Below the pieces are notes generated by a model, which was not told the DNA's origin, did no database searches, and worked only from the letters and a program-made list of their open reading frames with translations. Both the position numbers and the translations under genes were made by a program. Positions 1 through 12,393 of a stretch of DNA of 64,000 nt are shown piece after piece (the first letter of the stretch is position 1; each line of letters begins with the position of its first letter). Source of the stretch: Brachynemurus nebulosus (taxonomy: Eukaryota; Arthropoda; Insecta; Neuroptera; Myrmeleontidae); assembly GCA_035578155.1 (NCBI GenBank), contig JAPWDM010000035.1:2357001-2421000 (forward strand), given 5' to 3'.

Positions 1-423
1 AAATATTAATTATTAATATTTTATTTATTTTAATTATTAACATTAAGTGATCATTTGTAAATATTAGTTGATAATTAAAAATACAAAATTGTTAATATTG
101 TTAGGGCTCCGAAGAACCCTATTTATTTACTTGCGTGACAGAAAAATTGTTTGATGGGGGTAAGATTTTACATTACATTATTATTATTAATGTCTCGAAA
201 CTTCATTGACATTTCTATGAAAATTTATTCTCACTTTTGTGGGGCTATTTTTAAAACAGAAAAAAAACAAACTATTAATGAAATTTTTTAACCAAAACAG
301 ATAGTTTGACATTCAAATAGTCGTACTGTTATTAAATTTAAGGCTAACTTAACAACCAGAGGCAAAAAAACACATAAATACCATTAAAAATTTCCCACGT
401 CCCTGTGTACAAATATATGTATT
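1..423. other. AT-rich sequence, no gene seen
   Basis: No reading frame, RNA gene or clear repeat structure is visible here. The sequence is AT-rich with homopolymer runs and precedes the first TIR element. Confidence 0.5.
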
Positions 424-1673
424 AGGCTAAGCGCGCACTACGTTTTTCCGCCGCTGTTTTTTTTCAGCAAAAAAATGTGAAGCATTATACTTCATATAAG
501 CGAACGCACTACGTTTTTTTTTTCAGCGGCGAAAAAAAAACACAAAAGGTTACATTTCTTTTTTTTTTTGCTAAAAAAAAAAAAAAAAAACTCGTCATTT
601 TTGTAACACGTATAAATATATGACAACACGCGCACCTGCGTAAATAAGCAAGCGGTTTTTCTGATTAGTGTGGTTATGTATAATATTATGATGCATTGCT
701 ACAGAACAGAAATGTATATAAAGTAATATTTTAGTCAAAATATCGTTAGATTTGGAATTTTATGGAAAATTTGACGAAGAAAATTATATATGAAATAGAC
801 AAAAGCCCCCAAGTATGGGATAAAATCCTAATATTAAGGTAAGAACATTATAACATGTTTTTAGCGAGAAGTTTGTTAAAAAATAGTAATAAATTGGACC
901 GCACTACCAACAAAAAACGTAATTTAGGTTTTGGTAAATAAATTACCTTTCTACAAATATAATTATTTGAAAAGAAGATTGGTTAAACCCCTTGTTAAAT
1001 ATGTAAATAGGAGAAGCGGGAGAAAATGAGAATCCATTCATAAGTTTGACATTTTAATAATAATTAATTTTGAATTATTTGTACTTATAATGATGATAAT
1101 TATGTGTTTTGAAAATAAAATGTTTTAATATGTTTATCGTTTTGTATTTTTATTTATTTAGTCATTAAATTATACAGAATTTTGCGTACAAAAAGTATTT
1201 TGATTTTATAATGTTATGTTGCCATCATTGCCATTGTAAAGTAAAAGAAGCTTAACGAACGTACTGCATTTGATAAAATAGTTAATTTAATAAGTTTGAT
1301 TGCATTATAGGTAAAAAACATAATTTAGATCTTGGTAAATGAATATTTTTACAAATTTAATTATTTAAAGAGTGGATACTATCTAAAATATGTAAATCGT
1401 CGAAGAAAATGGAAATTTGTTCATAAATTTGACATATTTTGATAATTAATATTGAATTATTTTTATTTCTTAATAATATTTTGAAAATGAAAAAGTTTTA
1501 GAATTAAAACTTTCAGAATTTTACATACTTTAAAATTATTTTTAATTTTATAACATCATATTACTAATGTAAACCACCAGTGCAACAAGCTTATCGAACG
1601 TCCATTTTCGTAATAATTTTAAGTCCCGCCAATTCCGCTACTGAAAAAAGAAAACGTAGTGCGCGCTTAGCCT
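424..1673. mobile_element. 1.25-kb non-autonomous DNA transposon with 23-bp TIRs
   Basis: The ends are perfect 23-bp inverted repeats (424-446 and 1651-1673) that begin AGGCTAAGCGCGCACTACG. The GC-rich TIRs stand out from the AT-rich interior. The interior holds no ORF. It contains a degenerate tandem duplication of about 400 bp (roughly 890-1290 and 1295-1640), seen from the shared stretches around 'aattta.attattt.aa' and the repeated 'cgaacgt' motif. If the element starts at GGC, the flanks are TTA on the left and TCA on the right. That would fit a mutated 3-bp target duplication of PIF/Harbinger type, but this superfamily assignment is only an inference. Confidence 0.75.
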
Positions 1674-2070
1674 CATACTGATATTGAAATGGTAGTTTAC
1701 ACGATACAGTAATTTTTTCTTACTGTCCCATAATTACAAAATATCTTTAAATTTGATACTGAATCATATTAATTTCCTATAATAGCTTTGAGGACATTTA
1801 ATAGCAAATTAAACATATTTTTTTATTCATTTTGCATGTTCAAAAGCTAAAATTTATGGTATTTATAACTTAGTAAGTTGTAATTGACTATCAAGTGATG
1901 TGTCAAGTTTACACATGTAAACTCAACTATATTATATGATCTGTTTTTCAGTTTGTGTAACGTAAGAAATAAAAATATTACTTATACATATTATACATAT
2001 GGGTCGTTTTCCATTTAGAAAACACAAACAACATTGGCAAGTGCATTTGTTCGTTCACAAAAAACTACTG
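1674..2070. other. AT-rich spacer, nothing recognised
   Basis: I see no ORF, RNA gene or repeat structure that I can support. Confidence 0.5.
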
Positions 2071-2309
<239 letters not shown>

Positions 2310-2580
2310 GAAATTTGTTTAACAAAAACCATACATCTGCTCGTTTTACCTTAAAAATCTCGGAAAATAGAATATTTTTTAATAATTAACCCAAAAAACA
2401 TTCAAGAGATAACTTTTATATTTTTTTTGAAAATTTCAATTTTCAAAATAAAAAAATTTAAAAAATTGTTTAAGTTCTGGCAAGATTGTCAAAAAGGGAC
2501 TGAAATATTTTTAGATATTGATATATACAAAAAATATTAATGTGTTAAGTACTTGCTAGACTTATAGGTTTTATGGGTGG

Positions 2581-2714
2581 TTTTAGCGAATTTCCAGAAT
2601 GGAATTTAGCTATTACAGCCACTCTCATGATGCGACTTGAGCCAGAGACTACGGCAGAAATTTGTTTTGAGGTCCCTAGAAACAGAAAATAATATTCATT
2701 AAAATTTATATATT
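2581..2714 (-). repeat. Repeat family B, right half fragment
   Basis: This is the same module as 2071-2203, from 'ttttagcgaatttccagaat' to 'attaaaatttatatatta'. It lacks a long (TA)n tract and abuts a SINE-like element, probably through nested insertion. Confidence 0.7.
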
Positions 2715-3045
2715 ACTAGCCGTATATCCACCCGATGGGTGGTTTAACATCGGCAACATCTCAGGATGTCAGTCAGTGTCAAAGATCTATTAAATATTAT
2801 TTATTTTAAGAGCCATAGTAACATATTTTTTAATATTTTAATTTCAAAAATGACGAATTCACATACAAATTGTCATCCCCTATTAAATCCACTTAGGGGA
2901 TGAATTTTCTAAAATCTTTTCTTAGTGCTCACCTCCGTTACATAGGGAACTCCTGTGCAAAATTTCATTCTTCTAAACCCAACGGTTTAGGCTGTGCGTT
3001 GTCTGTCAGTCAGTCAGTCAGTCAGTGTTAGTTTATTAAGTAGAT
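2715..3045 (+). repeat. SINE-like / microsatellite-associated repeat with (GTCA)n
   Basis: It begins ACTAGCCGTATATCCACCCG, a head like those of common insect short repeats. It ends with 'aaatttcattcttctaaaccc', then 'gctgtgcgttg' and five GTCA units at about 3005-3027. The head and tail resemble 3' ends of RTE-derived SINEs or microsatellite-associated elements that I know from other insects. A related head fragment lies at 56190-56262. No poly(A) or target duplication could be defined. Confidence 0.55.
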
Positions 3046-3059
3046 ATTTGTATTTAGTC

Positions 3060-3302
3060 CCACACCGTTGGACAAGTTCGTTAGCCAGCCATGTCGGAAG
3101 CCTGGAACATGGTTTTTTTGGTAATTTTTAGTGAAAAAAATTAATTTTTTGCCAAAATTGTCTCATGTTAAAAAATTTTTGCGACATTTATTTACACCAT
3201 TAGACAGAATAGGAAAAATCACTTAGAAGGATGAAAAATCACAGAAAAACGGATTTTTATAAATGGAAGTTCGCTATGTTATGCAGGTGCTCCGACAGGG
3301 GT
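3060..3302 (-). repeat. Repeat B left-half fragment plus end of palindromic MITE A
   Basis: Positions 3066-3130 match the family B module with 'ggaagttcgttagccag...gtcgga' (reverse orientation). Positions 3240-3302 match the terminal piece of MITE A, 'gttcgctatgttatgcagg' followed by 'gacaggggta'. Both are truncated and diverged. Confidence 0.55.
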
Positions 3303-5572
<2,270 letters not shown>

Positions 5573-6050
5573 CCCCTGTCGCAGCATCCTGCATAACATA
5601 GCGAATTTCCATTTAGAAAAGTACGTTTTTCTCGAAAACTAGTTGATATAGAGTAATTGTAAATAAAAAAAATCTTTATGTGAATTTTCCGCCTCATTCC
5701 GCCAAATCTTTTTCACGAAAAATGTCCAAAACACCGTAAAAGTTTTCTCGAAATTTCTTAAAAATAAGATGTTTCGTTCTTGAGTAATCGTGCGGACACA
5801 TTTATATATATGTTTACTAAGTGTCCGCACAATAACTCAAGAACGAAACATCTTATTTTTAAGAAATTTCGTGAAAACGTTTACGGTGTTTTGGACATTT
5901 TTCGTGAAAAAGATTTGGCGGAATGAGGCGGAAAATTCACATAAAGAAGGTTTTTTTTATTTACAATTACTCTATATCAACTAGTTTCCGAGAAAAACGT
6001 ACTTTTGTAAATGGAAATTCACTATGTTATGCAGGATGCTGCGACAGGGG
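5573..6050. mobile_element. Palindromic MITE (family A), 478 bp, TA target duplication
   Basis: The element is a near-palindrome. The left arm begins CCCCTGTCGCAGCATCCTGC and the right arm ends with its reverse complement. The arms continue inward through 'catagcgaatttcc', 'actagttgatatagagtaat', 'ttttccgcctcatt' and 'ttatcgtgcggacac'-like blocks to a short loop near 5800-5815. TA flanks both ends (5571-5572 and 6051-6052), as for Tc1/mariner-type insertion. It has no ORF; the mirrored 63- and 64-codon frames are the two arms. A transcript would fold into a hairpin of about 235 bp per arm. Confidence 0.85.
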
Positions 6051-6055
6051 TATTT

Positions 6056-6156
6056 TTTTTTATTTACAATTACTCTATATCAACTAGTTTCCGAGAAAAA
6101 CGTACTTTTGTAAATAGAAATTCGCTATGTTATGCAGGATGCTGCAACAAGGGTAT
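6056..6156. repeat. Partial tandem copy of the MITE A end
   Basis: About 100 bp directly after MITE A repeats its last 100 bp (from 'tttacaattactctatatca' to 'gcaacaagggta') with a few substitutions. This looks like a tandem duplication of the terminal segment. Confidence 0.8.
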
Positions 6157-6229
6157 TTTAATTAATTTATAATTGTTCTAAAAATTGAGCAATAATGTTA
6201 AGTTAGCTATGATAAACAAAGAGAGACGT

Positions 6230-6345
6230 ATTTTGAAGACGATATATAAAGACGATTATTATAAAAGATGTATTTTTCAAGACGAATATTTTAAAAGACG
6301 TATTACCCAGACGATTATTTAGAAGATTAATTTGAAGGCGATTGG
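6230..6345. repeat. Degenerate short tandem repeat
   Basis: The motif 'aagacgattatt' or 'aaagacgtatt' recurs with a spacing of roughly 20-25 bp. Decayed minisatellite with no coding content. Confidence 0.5.
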
Positions 6346-6449
6346 ACATAATTACTCAATATATTGGATTTGTTAATGTGCCTTTGTCAAAATATTAAAT
6401 TAAAGAATTTATTCAATTAAAAAAAAAACTAAATTATTGTAAATATTTC

Positions 6450-6642
<193 letters not shown>

Positions 6643-6799
6643 CAACGTTTTCAAGAAATTTCTTAAAAATCAGGTATTTCGTTCTTGAGTTATCGTACCC
6701 TCTTTAAAAATAGTTGCTGTACCTCTGTACTCTTACTTGTTCTTACATAAAAATTATACATGTATCATAATTATGTGATCGTATGGGTATACTATCCTA

Positions 6800-7206
6800 C
6801 AACTCTAAGAAAAAAGTAAACGTAATAAAATTTTACAAGTTGGATTTACACTATAGCAAAAAATGAAATAAATTATTTTCAGCACGAAACTACCCTCTTG
6901 CAGTAATATTCATAAAAATATTACTTTTCAATTTAAAATAGAATATGGCAATACAAAATACGATTTAGAAATGTTAAATTATAATCTAAATCAATAGTTT
7001 TAAAAATTATATACATTCATTTAACTTCTTGAATTATGAAGTTTTTTTTAGCTATGTAAATCCAACTTGGTGTGTCACATTTTTGTGTGAGAGAGATAAG
7101 TAAATTAAACTGCCACTGTACAAGCTGCTTTTTTATCCTTGTCATCTTTTTTAACCAATCATATTTTTTTCAAAATTTTATTACCTTTACTTTTTTCTTA
7201 GAGTTG
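6800..7206. mobile_element. 407-bp MITE with about 35-bp TIRs and TA flanks
   Basis: The ends CAACTCTAAGAAAAAAGTAAA and its reverse complement pair over about 35 bp with one mismatch. TA dinucleotides flank both sides (6798-6799 and 7207-7208). A second inner inverted pair, 'agttggatttaca' and 'tgtaaatccaact', lies further in. There is no ORF. The structure suggests a Tc1/mariner-type MITE. Confidence 0.85.
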
Positions 7207-7359
7207 TAATACAGTACGATATTGGCGTTATACATATTATATACACTATATCTTTTTTGACTATACATAGGGTGTCGAATATGTGCTTAGAATGTGAGTA
7301 ACTTAAGACTTTAAGATTACATCACTTAAGATTACATCGCTAAGATCACATTCTAAGAC

Positions 7360-7910
<551 letters not shown>

Positions 7911-7915
<5 letters not shown>

Positions 7916-8490
7916 TCGGTCAGCTATTTTATTTTTGACACTTTTAGGTCCTATTGACACTGTCAGACCTTACATAACGTAATCTATATGTATCTAAAAT
8001 AGCTTAGCTCCCCAACAGTGAAAAAATTTTCAAAATCGGTCGGTTAGTTTATTTTTGACACTTTTGGGTCCTGTGGACCCTGGCGGACCTTACATAATGT
8101 ATTCTAAATCTATCTAAAATAGTTTAGCTCTGTAAGAGTGAAGATTTTTTTAAAATTGGTCGTTTAGTTTATTTTTTACAATTATGGGATCAGTAAATCC
8201 TGGCGAAACTCATACAAGTCTAGTACTCTAACAGTAAGAAAAGGGTTCTAAGGATCTCATATAACTTATGGCAGTCCGTAAGCTTCTTGCGGACATCATT
8301 TAATTAATTAATTCAGATACTTTAACTTACTAACTGTGAAAAAATTTTTAAAATCGATTGGTTAATTAATTTCTGGCCTTTTTAGGTCCCGAAAACCTTG
8401 ACCTCACATAAAATACCTTAAATCCATTTGAAATGGTTTAATTTTTTAACATGATTAATTATTAGTGAAAAAATTTTCAAAATCGATTCA
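7911..8490 (+). repeat. Degenerate minisatellite, about 121-bp unit
   Basis: The phrase 'aaaatcggtcggttagttta' recurs at about 7911, 8032, 8153, 8349 and 8479. Other shared landmarks are 'cttttgggtcctgtgga', 'ccttacataa' and 'tctaaaatagtttagctc'. The first three starts are 121 bp apart and the later ones are less regular. The same unit in reverse orientation forms 43380-43690. Confidence 0.7.
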
Positions 8491-8889
8491 AAATATTTTT
8501 CCGTGCATACATATGTACATTATACATATATTGTTTTGTTTCATATATTTAAGAATACATATTATATCATAACATAATCTTCAATTTCTTGTTTACTTAA
8601 AAATTCAATAAAAAAAAAAAAAATTCTTCATTACATTAGCTTAGAAAATCTGTTTAATTTACATTTTTTAACATGAGATAGAACCATGCTAATTATAATG
8701 CAATAAATGAGAAACAAAACTCTATACATGTATGTGTGTTATAACACATATATGTGAAATATACTTCACTTGTTCTCACAAAATTTTTTAATAAAAAAGT
8801 GAAATATTTTTATACTTCATAAAGAACTGAGATAGAAATATAAATTACTTATTACAATGACAAAGAGAGCAAAATAAGCCAATAGTGAA
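8491..8889. other. AT-rich spacer, nothing recognised
   Basis: Homopolymer-rich sequence without a supportable feature. Confidence 0.45.
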
Positions 8890-9151
8890 AATTACGATTT
8901 TCTCGAAAACTACTTAACATAGAAAGAAAATTATAAGAACATTTTCTTCATAATTTTTTTTTTCCTTTGCAACGATGTAAAAATCGAACTGTCTTATGAT
9001 AGGATCGAATGATAAAAAATTGCCAGAAAACCTACTTCTGGGCATCCGACGTGTCTGGCTAACGAACTTAGCCAAGCCAATTCAGAATCCAGTCCGCACA
9101 CAAAATTTCATAAGCGTTAGACGTTTCGTTCGAGAGTTATCGTGGGAACAC

Positions 9152-9237
<86 letters not shown>

Positions 9238-9361
9238 TTTAGTGAATATCATTTTCGTATTCTAGGGACCTCAAAACAGATTTCTGCCATAGTCCCGGAC
9301 TCAGTTTGCGTCATGAGACCTACTATAATAGCTGAATTTCGAGTTTTCGAAATTCGCTAAA
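8890..9361 (+). repeat. Repeat family B, copy with internal (TA)n at 9155-9234
   Basis: It has the same module order as the 7360-7915 copy: 'tttctcgaaaactacttaa', 'ggcatccgacgtgtctggct', 'cgttcgagagttatcgtggg', (TA)n, then 'cctcaaaacagatttctgcc' and 'aaattcgctaaaa'. It is diverged from the other copies and non-coding. Confidence 0.8.
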
Positions 9362-9854
9362 AATCCAAAATTCCTAATTTATAAATAAACAGTGACTTTA
9401 ATAACATTTTTAAATTACTTAATATGTATGTATTTCATTTGTTATTAAAGTAAGTTCACTTTTTTTTAATTTTTTAAAATTACTATTCGCTTACTTGTAT
9501 TTAGAATAAAAATAATGCATTTAAAACACATTTAACAATAGCATTCAATTCCGATGTAAAAATGGGAGAAGTGGGGGGAAAAGTAATGTGGACTCCCTAA
9601 AAGGTACTAGCTGGATACTAACTGAATAAACGTACAAAATTTCAGCCCTCTAGGTTTCCTTAGAGAGTCTCTAGACGTGTTAGAATACAGGAAAAAAAAT
9701 TAAGGAAATATTGGCTTAAAAATCGTGGGGGTAAGGGTTAAAAGTTGAAACCTCCAAAAAGTACAACCTAGGTACGAACTTTATCAATACACCAAATTTC
9801 AACCATCTACGTTACTTCTGGGGGGCTGGGGGCGTGTTAGATCCAGCTAAAATC
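9362..9854. other. Spacer, nothing recognised
   Basis: Some loosely repeated phrases occur ('ctaggtttccttagagag', 'ctacgttacttctgggg'), but no structure that I can delimit. Confidence 0.4.
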
Positions 9855-9859
9855 ATTTT

Positions 9860-10657
<798 letters not shown>

Positions 10658-10658
<1 letters not shown>

Positions 10659-10674
10659 GGCGCAGTCGGTAGGA
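10658..10674 (+). promoter_or_regulatory. Primer-binding site for tRNA-Ser
   Basis: TGGCGCAGTCGGTAGGA is complementary to the 3' end of insect tRNA-Ser (CCTACCGACTGCG plus CCA), the primer used by 17.6 and 297. Its first T is the last base of the LTR, an overlap typical of this group. Confidence 0.85.
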
Positions 10675-10922
10675 CCTGTAACGCGTTTTCGTGTAAAGTA
10701 GTTAAACTTGCGGACAAGTGGTTCGAGGGCATATCGAAACATTTGCCGGAGCTAAACGGTTTATTTGGCTTTCGAGGGTTTCTCTTCACGGGAACACGGA
10801 CACCAGCAGATCTTCGTGAACCTACAGCTGTTGGACTTGGAGCATACAAGGAACCAGCAACTACAACGCAGAACTACGGTGAGGGCACATCATCCAGTGG
10901 AGCTGCTACAACCATCCGTACT

Positions 10923-10949
10923 ATGGTCGCATTCTGGCTGTTCACGTAA
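10923..10949 (+). promoter_or_regulatory. Leader mini-ORF overlapping a splice donor
   Basis: The first ATG downstream of the LTR promoter is at 10923, in good context (A at -3, G at +4). In unspliced RNA it encodes eight residues, mostly hydrophobic, and ends at TAA (10947-10949). That TAA is inside the splice-donor-like CAC|GTAAGT, with the cut after 10945. If the donor is joined to the acceptor ending at 14951, this ATG stays in frame with env. The same start would then give a tiny upstream ORF on genomic RNA and the env amino terminus on spliced RNA. Gag starts 37 bp after the mini-ORF stop. The splice is inferred from sequence and phase only. Confidence 0.6.
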
Positions 10950-10986
10950 GTCGATTTTGTTTCAATTGTTATTCATTGGAAATTTA

Positions 10987-12393
10987 ATGCCTAATACCAA
11001 ACCCAAATTATCCTTACTAAGATCAATTCCTTATAAGCGAAACTCTTCTCCCAACACCTTTGACGCCGCAGTAAACGGGAACGGTGTTGAAACCCAAAAC
11101 TACCCCAACACTAGTAACGCCGCAGAATACGGGAATAGTGTTGAATTAAGTAATTCTTTAAATAATTTTTACGAAAATTTTGAAAATCTCAATCCAATTA
11201 ATTTAAACGAAAATACAATTAATCTAAATAATACATATAATATTTCAAATAATTTAACAATGGCAACGCCTAGTGAAGTCTTTAATGCATTAAGAATCCC
11301 AGATGCTATTAAAGATTTACCAACCTTCGATGGTAATACACGCTTATTGTATGATTTTATAAATAACGTAGAAGAAATTTTAAGTCTCATTCCTAATGTT
11401 AACGGAACTAGTTACGGTAAACTTCTCCTTAGAGCTATTAGAAATAAAATCACTGGACAGGCTAATGAAATACTCAATATGTATGGGACACCTATCGATT
11501 GGGTCCAAATCAAAAATAATTTAATTACTCATTATTCGGACAAGAGAAATGAAACCAGTTTAATTAAAGATTTACATAACCTTAGACAAGGTAATCAAAC
11601 TGTTGAGACATTTTACAGTAGCATAATAAAAATTTTGTCTACAATATCAAACCATGTTAAAATACATGAAAACAATGGAGATGTTCAAGCTTCCAAACTA
11701 AGCTTATACAGTGAAATGTGTTTGAATGTTTTCCTATCGGGATTACGGGAACCTTTAGGATCCACCATTCGCGCAATGAAACCAAGCACATTATCAGAAG
11801 CCTTCAGCTTTTGCATAAAAGAACAGAATATCTACTATACCAAATCACAAACCCCAAACATAGTTAATAAACCAAAACCAATAGTTCAACATATTAAATC
11901 TAGTAATAATCGGTTAGTTCCAAATCAATCACAACATCGTACATTTATTCCGCAACAAACGAACTATAGACCACAAATGGTACAAAGACAATTTACGAAT
12001 AAACCAACAACAAATTCACCACAACAACCAACTTCCAGATTTCCTCCGCAACAATTAACGCGATATAAACCGGAACCTATGGAAATAGGAAGTAATAGAT
12101 TAAGTATTAGGGCACAACCACGAACACAACAATATAATTCAAATACTAATCGTGTATTCGCCCCTATGTCTAAACCAACTTTTGTTAGTGAAGAATTACA
12201 TAATAATGAACAACAAGATTTCCAAAATTTAGACAACTTTGAAACTGCACACACTGACATTGTTGAAAATATCGACGTATATGACAAACAAGACAACGAA
12301 AACAATACAAATCCTATGTCCTTTGTCAGTTCCGAATACGAACTAGACGATTCAAATTTTCAGTCAACCTGGGACCACAATTCGGTTACCTAG
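10987..12393 (+). CDS. gag: Gag polyprotein of the errantivirus
   Basis: Gag is the structural protein that forms the cytoplasmic particle. The frame runs from ATG 10987 to TAG 12391-12393 (468 residues). The open frame begins further upstream, but this is the first ATG in it; Met92 (11260, in A-rich context) is an alternative start. Residues 1-90 are Asn-rich and low in complexity. Residues about 95-290 are the conserved gag core, opening with IPDAIKDLPTFDG and including the W-x-x-I-K-N-x-L region. The last 170 residues are rich in Gln, Pro and Asn, with a KPEPMEIG motif but no CCHC zinc knuckle. Absence of the knuckle is usual in this group. The end of gag overlaps pol, which is read by -1 frameshifting. 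Confidence 0.9.
   Translation: MPNTKPKLSLLRSIPYKRNSSPNTFDAAVNGNGVETQNYPNTSNAAEYGNSVELSNSLNNFYENFENLNPINLNENTINLNNTYNISNNLTMATPSEVFNALRIPDAIKDLPTFDGNTRLLYDFINNVEEILSLIPNVNGTSYGKLLLRAIRNKITGQANEILNMYGTPIDWVQIKNNLITHYSDKRNETSLIKDLHNLRQGNQTVETFYSSIIKILSTISNHVKIHENNGDVQASKLSLYSEMCLNVFLSGLREPLGSTIRAMKPSTLSEAFSFCIKEQNIYYTKSQTPNIVNKPKPIVQHIKSSNNRLVPNQSQHRTFIPQQTNYRPQMVQRQFTNKPTTNSPQQPTSRFPPQQLTRYKPEPMEIGSNRLSIRAQPRTQQYNSNTNRVFAPMSKPTFVSEELHNNEQQDFQNLDNFETAHTDIVENIDVYDKQDNENNTNPMSFVSSEYELDDSNFQSTWDHNSVT

Noticed and set aside
5639..5984. Two similar small genes in opposite orientation
   Set aside because: They are the two arms of palindromic MITE A read in mirror frames.
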